Positions 45,985 to 57,762 of a DNA stretch of 64,000 nucleotides are shown here, piece by piece. The position numbers were made by a program, and so were the translations under genes. The notes under the pieces were generated by a model. The model was not told the origin of the DNA. It searched no databases and saw only the letters and a program-made list of their open reading frames with translations. Positions within the stretch are counted from its first letter, which is position 1; each line of letters begins with the position of its first letter. The stretch comes from Stenogyne calaminthoides (Eukaryota; Streptophyta; Magnoliopsida; Lamiales; Lamiaceae), in the NCBI GenBank assembly GCA_037126765.1, contig JBBCBC010000024.1, positions 18,077,554 through 18,141,553 of the forward strand, written 5' to 3'.

Positions 45985-48039
45985 TGTTGGGAGATGAATT
46001 TAATAAAGATATGATTTTGATTAGATCCCAAAACCCCTGAGTATGACATGTTGTTCGAATAATCTTGATAGTTGAGCCGAGATTCAGGTTTTAGAGTATT
46101 CAGATGTTATCTCGCAAAATATATAGTCGTCACAGATATAGATCAAAGTTAGATATGAAGATTCAAGAACTCAAGAAGTTTCAAGAAACCGGTTTCAAGA
46201 TAAAATCAGTTTCAAGTTTCAAAGATGAAACGAAGAAATCAAGACTCAAGATGAAATCGAGATATCAAGACTCGCAAGATGAAACTGATGAACTGAAGAC
46301 TCGGCATGAAGACTCAAGATATCACCAAGACATCCAGAAGACTCGAAGACTCAAGACTCGTAGACCCTCAAGACTCGTAAGACTCAAGACACGTAAGATG
46401 TAAGATCAAGAATCAAGATCAAGAATATCAAGGCACAAAGAATTATCAAGACTCAAGAATGCATCAATGCTCAAGATAAACCCGATGTTCCGAGGCACTG
46501 AACATATCTATCTGAAGGATGCAATACTGAGAAGATCGCGATTCCTTAGAAAGTTAGATATTGCCCATAACATTCAAAGTGTAGACAAAAGGAACTAAGA
46601 CAAAGTATTGTTAAGGTTATATCACTCAGAGATTGTAACCAAAAGAGCCGTTGAGTTGTCTACCTTTAACTGGAGACAAAAGTCAAAAAGAGGAAGACAA
46701 CACTGTACCATACTGACACTGACAGTGACAGGTCGCTGAAAAAGATGTCTGAAGTACAAAGTTCCAGACTGCAAAAAGTGACGACCGGCTACATGAAAGG
46801 ATATTGCCTAAAACGTGTTAGGGAGTGTCAAACCCTAAATATAGCCATTTCTCACACACCATAAGAGGAAACTCTCGGAGCTATCTCTCTAATGGATAGT
46901 TTTTTCAAGAGTGACCTTGGTGTATGCCTATAAATACTTGTGACCTTCTACATTGAAAGGTTACGGGAAATTTGTAAGCAACTCAAGAGCTCAAACTTAT
47001 TATTGCAAGTTGAAGCACTCGAAAAACCCAGAATTTCCCAAGTGCTTTATATTGAAGAGAGGTCATTAAACTAAGCCTAGCTTGATAAGATATATCCAAA
47101 GCTTAGTCGAGATATCCTAGCCTTTGCATTGTTCTTTATTGTAAAGGATATCTCATCCTAGTTGGAAACCAACCAAGAAACCCCAAACCCTTTAGAAGGT
47201 AGTTTGAGTGTGATTGTTGGTGAGATTGGAGTTGTAAAGAGTGAGTAAACTACATTGAGGTAGTAAAAAAACTCTAGAGGAGAAGTTAGTAAGCTACTTG
47301 TGGTAGTCTGAAAGCTTGTGTGAGTTGAGTAAGTAAACTACAGAGGTAGTCAGAAAGCTCAAGGTCTGGTTGAGTAAGTAAACTACAGAGGTAGTCAGAA
47401 AACTCAGGGCCGAGTTGAGTTAGTAAACTACAGAGGTAGTCAGAAAGCTCAAGGAAGTGATTAGTGAATTTCTCTGAAGAGATCAGAGAGAGTGGACGTA
47501 GGAGCTTGAGTCTCTGAACCACTATAAATTGCTGTGTTCTTTGCTTTCTGTCTTGCTTTGCTTAACTGTTGCATATATTCTGAAAGCATATTTTCACTGA
47601 CATTTCAGTTGGAATCAATCCACTGAAGTTGCATATAATTGAATCACAGCCTAATCACTATTCCATTAAAGGAAGGTTTTCAGCAAAAGCTTAAAACGAG
47701 TATAAACTAAGGGCCAACCATTCCGCACATCTGAGTAGCTAGAACAGATAGTTACCAAATTGAACTTACTCTTCTGATGTTTCAGTAAGTTAGTTATCTG
47801 ATCCAAGCAACTCAGGATCTCTGAAAACTCAATACTCAGTTGGGATTATCTGAGGTTTCTGAAAGTAGCTCAGGATCACTGTCTCAGTAGACTTTGACTC
47901 AGAGCGATCCGTGCTTCTCAGGACCAAATCATCAGGACAACCTGACCCAAGCTGACCTCTGTAAGAAAAGTTTTAAAAACACTGAACACGTGTATTCCCC
48001 CCCATACACGTGTAAGACTCGTTTGCACCGGGACCAACA
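45985..48039 (+). repeat. 5' LTR of element E
   Basis: 2055 bp, TGTTGGGAGATG...GGGACCAACA. It contains a TATA-like 'cctataaatac' at about 46928-46938, a 'caagactcaaga'-type repetitive tract (46100-46480) and five tandem ~45-bp units (47240-47462). Differences from the 3' LTR in the first ~800 bp are concentrated at CTG/CAG sites. Confidence 0.95.
47240..47462. repeat. Tandem ~45-bp repeats in the E LTR
   Basis: Five units of 'gagtaagtaaactacagaggtagtcagaaa.ctca.gg' type start near 47242, 47285, 47327, 47372 and 47417. The same array is at about 63121-63343 in the 3' LTR. Confidence 0.9.
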
Positions 48040-48041
48040 AG

Positions 48042-48053
48042 TGGTATCAGAGC
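48042..48053 (+). other. Primer binding site of element E
   Basis: TGGTATCAGAGC, two bases after the 5' LTR, followed by 'agtggttcaac'. Confidence 0.93.
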
Positions 48054-48163
48054 AGTGGTTCAACTTGACCACCTGCTTTGTTGACCAAAGTTTTATTTGC
48101 TAAAATACTTGTGGTCTATCTGAACTGATCTTATTTGCTGAATTCTTAAAAGACTCAGATAAA

Positions 48164-49027
48164 ATGTCTTCTAAGAAACTTCCCATGTTCTCAGTGGAGA
48201 ACTATGATTTATGGAGATTGAGAATGCAGACACATCTGTATTCTAAACATGAACGAATGTGGAGAGTGGTCTCTGAAGGGCCATTCCAATTTACTGTGGT
48301 GAATCCCAGAGGAAGAGAAAATGAGAGAAACGATCCTAGAGCAGAATTTCCTAAGTCTGATGACCAACTGACTCCTGAGGAGAGGAAGTTAGTCAATCTA
48401 GACTATATTGCTAAAGACACACTATACAGTACTATTGATGATGGTGTGATGGGAATGATCTCTCACTGCAATACTGCAAAAGAAATTTGGGATACACTAG
48501 CTGTAATGTGCCAAGGCACAAATCATATCAAAGAAAACAAACTTTCAGTTGCAATTGGAAAGTTTGATAGTTTTGAAATGGAAGAAGGTGAATCTATTGA
48601 CAAATTGGAAGTCAGATTCACTAGTATTATGAATGATCGAAATGCACTTGGAAAGAAATATCCACAGAGAGAAGTTGCATTGAAAATTCTTAGAGGTCTT
48701 TCTAAGAAATGGGATATACATACAGTGGTGATTGAAAACACCAAAAACATTAATTCAATGCCATACCAACAAGTCTTCTCTGAGCTGAAGGCCTATGAGT
48801 TTGTAATTGATAAGAAATCTAAAAAGGCTGACAGCAAAGGTGATTCATCATCTAGTAAAAATGTGACTTTTAAAGCCAAAGATAAAACCTGTAAAACTAG
48901 AGAGTCTGAGAACTCCCTTGCTAAAAATCAGGATGAGCTTGAGGATAAGCTAGCACTGATGGCAAGGAGGTTTGAAAGACTTAATAGTCGATATGGAAAA
49001 TACAAAAACTATTACAGGAATCACAGG
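48164..49027 (+). CDS. Gag of element E, N-terminal part (interrupted by F)
   Basis: An intact frame from ATG 48164: 'MSSKKLPMFSVENYDLWRLRMQTHL' (the N-terminal motif of copia Gag), 'GMISHCNTAKEIWDTLAVMCQGTNHIKENKL', 'EEGESIDKLEVRFTSIMNDRNALGKKYPQREVALKILRGLSKKWDIHTVVIEN', then a Lys/Ser-rich region. Gag forms the particle that packages the element RNA. The frame is open until the F insertion at 49028 and continues after it at 52207. It has no stops over 288 codons, in strong contrast to the apparent state of Pol downstream. Confidence 0.92.
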
Positions 49028-50450
49028 TGTTGGTCCCGAAAAACCCGATTTAAAACCCGATTTAATAGTTAATTTTTTTTTTCGAATGTGTTATGCAGAT
49101 TTGCTAAAGTATGTATGACAGTTAATATGAAAGCAAATAAGAACACACGTATTTTTATAGTGGTTCGGACAACTCGTCCTACATCCACTCTTCCCTTCAT
49201 GAGGCACCAACTTAACCAACAGATGTTTACCGAGTTCTCACTCAAACGGGACTTATCACCCTCATGGGATCGCCTACCCTCCCTTTCGGGAATGCTTAGA
49301 TGTTTACCGAGTTCTCACTCAAACATGACTTATCACCCTCACGGGATCGCCTACCCTCCCTTTCGGGATTGCTAGATGTTTACCGAGTTCACACTCACCT
49401 ACAAAACTTAACCGATTTGGGGGGTAAGGTTTGTTTGGTTTCCAACTAGGTTGAGATTTTCCCTTACATTTGTTTAGCCTCAATGCTAAGGATGGGAAAA
49501 TCTCTCTAAGCTTAGGATATAACATTTGTGCTTAGATCTATTGAAGAACACTCTTGGGTAAATTTGGATATGTAATGCTCTGTGTTCTTGAATGGAGATG
49601 CTTGAATATTTTGCTTTAATCTTCACTTTGCAGCAAACTCCATCATCTTCTTTTGAAGATAGTGCAATGTATTTATAGTGTGGATTTGAATATTACCGTT
49701 GGAGAGTAATATTCAAATCCATACTAATAGTCTTTCAGCTTTTCTTTGTCCTATTGCACTGTTGTTTGCAGCTTTATGTCACATTCATATATGTGTTGTT
49801 ATCTTCTTATTGTCCAGCTGCTTTTGTGTGTCTAACGGATCGGATCAGCTATTCAGATCTGGTATGCATATTTCGATCCTTTGAAATTTGGTCTGCAGAT
49901 TTTGGTCCGGTCCGGTCCGCATCGATTCGGCAAAGATATCGATCTTTACATCGATTCAACATTAATCTTTGATTCGGCAAAGATCGATCTTGCATCGATT
50001 CAAAGATATCGATATTACATCGATTCGGCATCGATCTTGCATTAGTTCAAAGATCGATCTTGAATCGATTCAAAGATATCAAGATCTTGCATCGATTCGG
50101 CATCGATCTTTATCATCGATCGATTCAAAGATCGATCTTGAATCGATTCAAAGATATCAAGATCTTGACATCGATTCAAAGATCGATCTTGAATTAGTTC
50201 AACATCGATCTTGAATCGATTCAAAGATCGATCTTGAATCGATCATCATCGATCTTGAATCGATTCAAAGATATCGATTCGAAAATCGCATGCGATTCGA
50301 AAACCGATTTCTTCTTCGATTTACGATTTACGATTTCTTCTTCTTAACTTGTTCTCTCGTTCCCCCTCAACTTGTTATCTGTAGATTAATTTAAATAACA
50401 CAAGTTGATAATGTTTTGGCATAATTTATCAAAACTAAAATATCCCAACA
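49028..50450 (-). repeat. 3' LTR of element F
   Basis: 1423 bp, TGTTGG...CCCAACA. Nearly identical to 50700-52206 except for an ATCGATTC-rich tract (49920-50290) that differs in length and arrangement. Confidence 0.92.
49920..50290. repeat. ATCGAT-rich degenerate repeat tract in the F LTR
   Basis: Repeating 'catcgattc' / 'aaagatcgatcttgaat' blocks of 15-35 bp. The equivalent tract in the other LTR is 51620-52000. The related solo LTR at 10480-10680 has a shorter tract with many ctgatc/catcag strings instead. Confidence 0.85.
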
Positions 50451-50699
50451 ATTTCCCCCTTTTTGATAATGATGCCAAAACTAACTAACAATAAAAAATA
50501 TACGAGAAAAACAATGTTAGTTAAACAAGTGAAATGATGAAGAACATTTGATTTAAAAAAAAAAAGAAGATGATTGTCAACCTCCATGAATTTTAAAATT
50601 TATGCATTTTAAACTAAATGGGTTTTTTTTTTAAAAAGATCAGTTCAGGTGTTCACATTAAAATCTAGTGAACTTTTGAACCCCTGCTCTGATACCACT

Positions 50700-52206
50700 T
50701 GTTGGTCACGAAAAACCCGATTTAAAACTCGTAAAATCTCAATGGGAGGTGACTTAAAATTTATTTATTTTTTCGAATGTGTTATGCAGATTAGCTAAAG
50801 TATGTATGACAGTTAATATGAAAGAAAATAAGAACACACGTATTTTTATAGTGGTTCGGACAACTCGTCCTACATCCACTCTTCCCTTCATGGGGCACCA
50901 ACTTAACCAACAGATGTTTACCAAGTTCTCACTCAAACGGGACTTATCACCCTCATGGGATCGCCAACCCTCCCTTTCGGGATTGCTTAGATGTTTACCG
51001 AGTTCTCACTCAAACGGGACTTATCACCCTCACGGGATCGCCTACCCTCCCTTTCGGGATTGCTAGATGTTTACCGAGTTCACACTCACCTACAAACTTA
51101 ACCGACTGATTTGGGTAAGGTTTGTTTGGTTTCCAACTAGGTTGAGATTTTCCCTTACATTTGTTTAGCCTCAATGCTAAGGATGGGAAAATCTCTCTAA
51201 GCTTAGGATATAGCATTTGTGCTTAGATCTATTGAAGAACACTCTTGGGTAAATTTGGATATGTAATGCTCTGTGTTCTTGAATGGAGATGCTTGAATAT
51301 TTGGCTTTAATCTTCACTTTGCAGCAAACTCCATCACCTTCTTTTGAAGATAGTGCAATGTATTTATAGTGTGGATTTGAATATTACCGTTGGAGAGTAA
51401 TATTCAAATCCATACTAATAGTCTTCCAAACTTTTCTTTGTCTATTATTAGACCGTTGTTTGCGGCTTTTATGTCACATTCATACATGTGTTGTTATCTT
51501 CTTATTGTCCACCGCTTTTGTGTGTCTAACGGATCGTCGGCTATTCGAGATCTGGTATGCATATTTCGATCTCTTTGAAATTTAGTCTCGCAATTTCGGT
51601 GCAATCCGTGCAGTACAGTACATCGATTCGGCTATCTCGATCTTTTACCATCGATTCAAGCCTCTCGATCTTACCTCGATTCGGCATATCCCATCTTGCC
51701 TCGATTCGACTTATCGATCTTGCATCGATTCGATATCAATCTTGCATCGATTCAGCATCCAATCTTGCATCGATTCGGCAAAGATCTTGAATCGATTCCC
51801 AAAGATATCGATACTACATATTACTACATCGATTCGGCCTCGATCTTGCATCGATTCGGCTTGATCGATCTTGAATCGATTTAACATATCGATCTTTTAT
51901 CGATTCGGCGTCGATCTTGAATCGATTCGACTGCTCGATCTTGAATCGATTCGGCTTGTCGATCTTGAATCGAGATCATCATCGATCTTGAATCGATTCG
52001 AAGCGCACAATGGTCGAAAAGCTGCCGCAATGATTGACCCATTTCTTCTTCTTTTGATTTCTGATTTCTTCTTCTTCTTCTTCTTCTGATTTCTTCTTCT
52101 TAACTTGTTCTCTCGTTCCCCCTCAACTTGTTATCTGTAGATTAATTTAAATAACACAAGTTGATAATGTTTTGGCATAATTTATCAAAACTAAAATATC
52201 CCAACA
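50700..52206 (-). repeat. 5' LTR of element F
   Basis: 1507 bp with TG..CA ends adjacent to the minus-strand primer site. The LTR bodies outside the repeat tract are almost identical to 49028-50450, so insertion is recent. Confidence 0.92.
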
Positions 52207-53700
52207 ACAAGTACCAGAAGAAACCTGAGGACAGATCAACTGAGAAGAAGAAGGACCTGAAAGCTGAGGGATCTTCATCCAAAAGGAAGGACTCCAAGTC
52301 CAAAGAAGAAAGTGATCAGGATGATGATGCCAACAGATGCTACAATTGCCAAAAAGAAAGGTCACTTCCAATATGATTGTCCAGATCTGAAAAGCTTTAA
52401 GAGAGAAGAGAAAAGGCAAGCTAAAAAGAGACAAGAAGTTCTCTAGCAAAAAAGGCCATGGTTGCGGAAAAAGAACATTACGAGGAGGGATCTAGCTCTT
52501 GGATGAAATATTCTCCGACAAAGGAAAGTGATGACATCTGTCTGATGGCCATTAAGGAGGTAAACTCTTCTTTCTCTCATTTGTTGCTCCTACACTAGCA
52601 CAAGAGTTGTCAAGTTCAACCGTAAAAAAAAGTCATTTTGACTGATGGATTCTTTTGAGAGTCTAATGAAGGACTATGTTGTTTTACAAGAACGCTAAAT
52701 GAAACTCAAGAGCGTAATAAGGAACCGAAAGTCAAAAATCTAAAATGGAAAGACTCTAGCAATACTCAAATCACTTCTCAATTAATGGGAGCTCTTGATG
52801 AACTGGATGTTACGAAAGTACAACTCTCGAGAGAAAGAGAAGTTGATAGTGACCCTAATCGAAAAGCTAGAGAAATCCAATTGAAGAGATTCAAATTGAT
52901 CGAACTAAGTTCAATGACCTCTCTCGAGAAGCATGAAACTCTACTGAATCTGTGAGGATAGTCATGTAAGAAGCTAACTCTATTGAATCGCATCTAAAGT
53001 AATAGATGAAATTGAGTTACGAGAGATATGCCACTATAAAAAATGGATTGGGATACATTCCAGGGGAACCTCACAAGGTCATCTGAATCTTTGCATCAAG
53101 TAGCAAGAAGACAATCTTTGTAAAACCAATGGCACCTACACTTCAAATCAAGAAATGCCCAAGGTTGTAGACAAGGAAAATGACCTATGGTTCCATAAAA
53201 AACCAATGATCGGTAGGAAAGCCTAAACCTCGGTGAAGGCTAGAGAACTGAGCACTTTCGATTGGAAAATTTCGAGCAAGTACTTGAAGCCTCGGGCTAA
53301 GAATGCAAACCCGAAAGGATCTACACTTTGAACCATCGGAGGAATCTTGAGAAGAGAAACACTCAAAGAGAGACATTCTCAATCAAGAGACCAAGTCCTC
53401 GATATCTTGAAAGACCAAAATTCAAAGAAGACAGTAACCTTTGAACCCCACTTGCCTAAGGGTAAAGGTTACCTGGACCCGAGTCAACAAAGATTCAGAC
53501 CAGCTGCACAAAAGCCAAAGCAAATGAACAAAAGACCTGAACCATAGAAAAACAGAGTAGTAAATGTGTATGTAGATGTTTATGGAAGACATATTAGCCA
53601 CTCTAAAGTAATTAGAGTTGTCAGACAGATTTGGATTCCGAAAGGTACAGCTAACCTTGTAGGACCCTACACAAATTGGGTACCTAAAAATTGATCTATT
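52207..53700 (+). pseudogene. Gag C-terminus and Gag-Pol junction of element E
   Basis: Resumes Gag with 'YQKKPEDRSTEKKKDLKAEGSSSKRKDSKSKEESDQDDDANRC'. A zinc knuckle (C-Y-N-C, then K-G-H-F and C after one extra base; about 52335-52385) follows, then 'MVAEKEHYEEGSSSWMKY'. The rest, up to the protease, is lysine/glutamate-rich coiled-coil-like sequence broken into many short frames. 'EESDQDDD' and the long spacer before the protease are usual in SIRE-type elements. Confidence 0.75.
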
Positions 53701-53749
53701 TAGGAGGAAAACAAGGGCACTGAGCTGATTAAAGATCACATAGCACTGA

Positions 53750-55130
53750 TGAGCAGAGATGAAAAAAAGCCCACGATGTATGGTATCTTGACAAAGGATG
53801 CTCAAGACATATGATGATTCAAGAAGATACTCGGTGACTATGTTGAACAAAGAGGCCCTCGATTCACTTTTGGAGATAACTCGAAGGACGATCAAGGATA
53901 TGGAACTTTGGAAATCGACTCGATTCATATCCATGGTGTTTCATATGTATCTGGATTGAAGCATAACTTGCTTTCAATAAGCCAATTCTGTGATAAAGGT
54001 TTTAATGTTGAGTTCTCTAAGAACTTATGTTATGTGAAAGATGATACATCACAGAAAGTATTACTGACTGGTACTAGAAAATGAAATGTGTATCTTGCTG
54101 ATTGGAGTTCAACTCCTAAAGATACATGTTTGGTTGCTAAAAGTTCCACAGATACCAGTTGGTTATGGCATAAAAGGATGAATCACCAAATTTCAAAACC
54201 ACGAATAAGCTTGCAAGATTAGCTCTTGTGAGAGGGTTGCCTAATGAAGTGTTCAGTAAGGAACATATTTGTGATGCGTGCCAAAAAGGAAAACAAATTA
54301 GAGCATCTTTTAAAAGCAAAGTAGATGTTTCTACTGAAAGAATAGTTCAGTTGTTGCATATGGATCTTTTTGGTCCTATAACACCAGTGAGCACTAATGA
54401 CAGGAAATACACACTAGTAGTAGATGATGACTACTCAAGATATACTTGGGTCATATTCTTACTCAGTAAGAAAGAGACTCAGATAAAGTTATCGAAATTC
54501 TTGAAAAGGCTCGATATTGAGAAAAATCGAGTGTGGTCAAAATCGATCCGACAAAAGGAACTGAATTTATAAATCATATCATATCGATTATTGTGCCAAG
54601 AAATGGAATTACTCATGAAACATCAGCGCAAGGACCCCTCAACAAAATGGTGTTCTCTGAAAGAAGGAACAGGACTCTGAAAGAAGCTGCAAGGACAATG
54701 ATAAATGGAAGTTGATATTCCTAAAAGATTTTTTAATGAAGTTTGCCAACACCGCATGCTATTCTCGGAATGTATCCATCTTGACCAAGAGTCAAGGCAA
54801 AACACCCTATGAGCTTTGGAATGAAAGGAAGCCTCTTGTTTCTTTCTTTCGTGTGTTTGGTTGCAAGTGTTTCATACACAATAATGGTAAAGATTAGTTG
54901 AAAACATTTGATAGCAAAGATGATGAAGGAATATTCTTAGGGTATTCTGAAGTCAGTAAAGCTTTCAGAGTTTACAACTGTAGGACTCTTATTGTGGAGG
55001 AAACACCTCATGTTGTTTTTTTTGATGAATCTACTTGTGTTCGGAAGAAACAGAACATGATCTTGAAGAACCCCGACAAGAGGATCACCAGATTAAGCAC
55101 GAAACGAATGACAAATCATCCATTTTGAAC
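53750..55130 (+). pseudogene. Protease and integrase of element E (frame-disrupted)
   Basis: Protease 'WYLDKGCSRHMM' (about 53781; D-K-G instead of D-S/T-G), 'VSYVSGLKHNLLSISQFCDKG', the pre-integrase finger 'HICDACQKGKQIRASF' and integrase 'LLHMDLFGPITPVS', 'VDDDYSRYTWVIFLLSKKETQ', 'ERRNRTLKEAARTM' and 'FGCKCFIHNNGKD', followed by 'FDSKDDEGIFLGYSEVSKAFRVYN'. Frame changes cluster at former CTG/CAG sites (for example around 54500-54560). I therefore hold the pseudogene call loosely: these breaks may be sequence errors. Confidence 0.85.
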
Positions 55131-56460
55131 ACGAAAAGAAGAAAGTCACCACATTCTATGATTGCAAAGGACTCGGACTCGGATAAAAAGTTCGAGGATG
55201 AAACTTCGGGATGGTGAGACTCGGAAAAGCCAACACACCAAAGGTGACCAATCTGAACAGACACCAGTTCAGACTCAGGTATGTGATGCCAATGAAGATG
55301 TGGTCACAGCTGAGGCAAATTCTGAATCTATCAACCAAAGGGGAACAAATGTCTCTGACAATGTTCTGAATAGAATTTCCCCGAGGAAGATGATTCCCTT
55401 TCTCATTTTCTCTCGTTGTTCCACGAGTTTCTTGAAATAATCGAACCTAACATTTCAAATGTTGAGGATATTTGTTGAAGGGGAACATCTAGAAGAAGAT
55501 GGTTAGATAGTCATCCTACAAGTCGATTGTGGGTGATCTAACTGAAGGTGTCAAAACAAGAAGGTTCCATGGTGAGAGTGCACTATTGTCTTTGCTTCCT
55601 ATCGAGAAAGAGACTCTTGAGATTGGTGAAGCTCTACAAGATTCTCATTGGATTCTTGCTATGCAAGATGAAATTTGAATCAATTCTCAAGAAATGAAGT
55701 ATGGGAGCTAGTAATAGACACGAAAGGCACAATGTCATTGGAACCAAGTGGGTATTTAAGAATAAAAGAGATGAAAAAGAACAACATTGTAAGAAACAAG
55801 GCAAGGCTAGTTGCACAAGGTTATTCCCAAGAAGAAGGCTTGGATTATGATGAAACCTTTGACTTTTGTTGCAAGACTAGAAGCCATCGATTGTTTCTTG
55901 CATATCTTTGCCCACATGAAGTTCACGGTCTATCAAATGGATGTGAAAAGTGCATTTCTGAGCGGTGTGCTTAAAGAAGAGGTTTATGTAGAACAACCTC
56001 CCGGTTTCAAAACAGAATGACCAAGTTTACGAGTGCTCGGAAAAAGCTTTGTATGGTCTCAAGCAAAGCCCCGAGCATGGTATGATACTCTTTCTCGGTT
56101 TCTTCTTGACCATGGTTTTGTCAAATGAATCTGTTGATAGAACTCGCTCGGGATAGAAGATGGGGAAGATATCTTCTTGGTTCGAATATATGTTGATGAC
56201 ATCATTTTTGGATCTCCAAACCATCACCGTGTGAAAAGTTTTCAACAACGATGAAAGGCAAGTTTGAGATGTCAATGATGGGAGAGATGAATTTCTTTCT
56301 AGGTCTTCAAGTGAAACAATCAAAGGAAGGAATCTTCATCAACCGTGCAAAGTACACCGTAGATATGATTGCCAAGTATGGTGTATGACTTGCAATGCGC
56401 TTAGAATTCCTATGAATACTAACTACAAGATGGATCCCGATTACAAGGCAAATCGGTGAG
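55131..56460 (+). pseudogene. Linker and reverse transcriptase of element E (frame-disrupted)
   Basis: A Ser/Asp/Thr-rich linker (55131-55440) leads to RT blocks: 'NQFSRNEVWELV', 'NKARLVAQGYSQEEGLDYDETF', 'FTVYQMDVKSAFLSGVLKEEVYVEQPPGF', 'LYGLKQ', and the catalytic 'YVDDIIFGS' at about 56189, then 'MKGKFEMSMMGEMNFFLGLQVKQ'. The polypeptide changes frame at least six times. Wording is close to the RT of element D, supporting a common SIRE-like origin. Confidence 0.85.
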
Positions 56461-57115
56461 TCATATGCGATTATAGAGGAATCATTGGATCATTGCTCTA
56501 TCTCACGTGACAAGTAGGCACGATATAACATTTCTTTGTTGGGATATGTGCAAGATACCAAGCTAATCTTAAGGCTAGTCACATGGAGGTCGCCAAAAAG
56601 ATCTTGAAGTATCTTAAGGGCACGATGAATAGAGGATTATGGTATCGGTGATGATAACCTTGAATTAACCGGTTACTCGGATGTCGATTATGGAGGTTGC
56701 AGATTGACGAAGTCCACTACAGAACTTGTCAATTTCTAGGAAGTAAGGTGATATCCCGGTTTTCAAAGAAATGGACCTCGATAGCAACCAAGATCTTCTT
56801 GAAGGTTTAATACATGGTCTGCGAGGAAGCTCTCGCGTGCTTCATTCTTTGCCTCGCACAACAATTAAGGGATTATAAAGTTGTAGCAAATGAAGTACCA
56901 ATATTTTGTGACAATAATAATAGTGCCATTGCTATTTCACAAAATCCGTATTGCACACCGATATACAAGCATGTGGATATCGAAATCACTTCATCGAGAT
57001 CATGTCGAGAAAAAGGACATAAGGATGGAGAAAATTCATACAGATAAGCAGAGAGAGGCGATATCTTGACTAAACCTTTGGTCAATCAAGATTTCGAACT
57101 ATCGATTGAATTAGG
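56461..57115 (+). pseudogene. RNase H of element E (frame-disrupted)
   Basis: Blocks: 'YRGIIGSLLYL', 'HMEVAKKILKYLKGTMNRGLWY', 'YSDVDYGG', 'CEEALACFILCLAQQLRDY', 'IFCDNNNSAIAISQNP' and 'YKHVDIE', ending near 'ILTKPLVNQDF'. The expected order for copia RNase H is kept. The segment 57116-57762 to the next ORF is untranslated spacer. Confidence 0.82.
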
Positions 57116-57762
57116 GATGTTGGATCCAGTGTATAGAGTAAAATCTGAAAAAATTGAAGGTTTTCGGATGCATGAAGTTTTCTCTGAATTCTCTTGAGAA
57201 ACTCGGGATAAAATGGAAATCTTGAATCGAGTCTCGTGAAACTCAGTTCTTGAAGGTCGAGACTTCGAGAGCATCTTGAACCGATTCAATTACTCGATAT
57301 CATCTTGACATTTTATCAAGGTCAATACTCGATTAAAGACCGATAGAGGAAATTAGTCTTAAGAAGTAATGACTCATGCGACTCATTTATTGCTTAAGTG
57401 AAACTTCGATAATCGTTTAGAATAAATACAAAACACCTGAGGAATGTTTTTGGGCAGGATCTTTGAAATTCCGAAGAAGGTCAACAGTCATTAAATGCTC
57501 TGTTACATTTAATCTCCAATAAAGTTAAAATGGCGGCTTACTTTTCGGGGATCGACCTTTTGCATACCCGATTAATCGTGGATTAATCTTAACCGTTGCT
57601 TTTCACCTAACCGGTACGATTTCCCACGATCTCGAACTATTTAATCCGTTGAAGCCATTCAAGCCAAACTTTATCAAACCCTTCGTTCCCAAAATCCTCT
57701 GCAAGAAAATCCCTTTGCCCAGAAAACCCAAACCCTAAATCTTCAAATCTTCAAAATCTCAA

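Larger units (their letters stand above)
49028..52206 (-). mobile_element. Element F: SIRE-family miniature element (two LTRs, 249-bp interior)
   Basis: On the minus strand: 5' LTR 52206-50700, PBS gctctgatacca (plus strand 50686-50697), interior 50451-50699, PPT (plus strand atttcccccttttt, 50451-50464) and 3' LTR 50450-49028. The target duplication is acagg (49023-49027) / acaag (52207-52211), one transition apart. PBS and PPT are the same as in element E, but the LTRs differ from E's. There is no coding capacity, so it must have moved in trans or collapsed after insertion. Confidence 0.9.

Noticed and set aside
47286..47522. 'LSDYLCSLLTQ' repeat protein (also at 63169-63405)
   Set aside because: Antisense translation of the 45-bp tandem repeats in the E LTR; no independent coding evidence.
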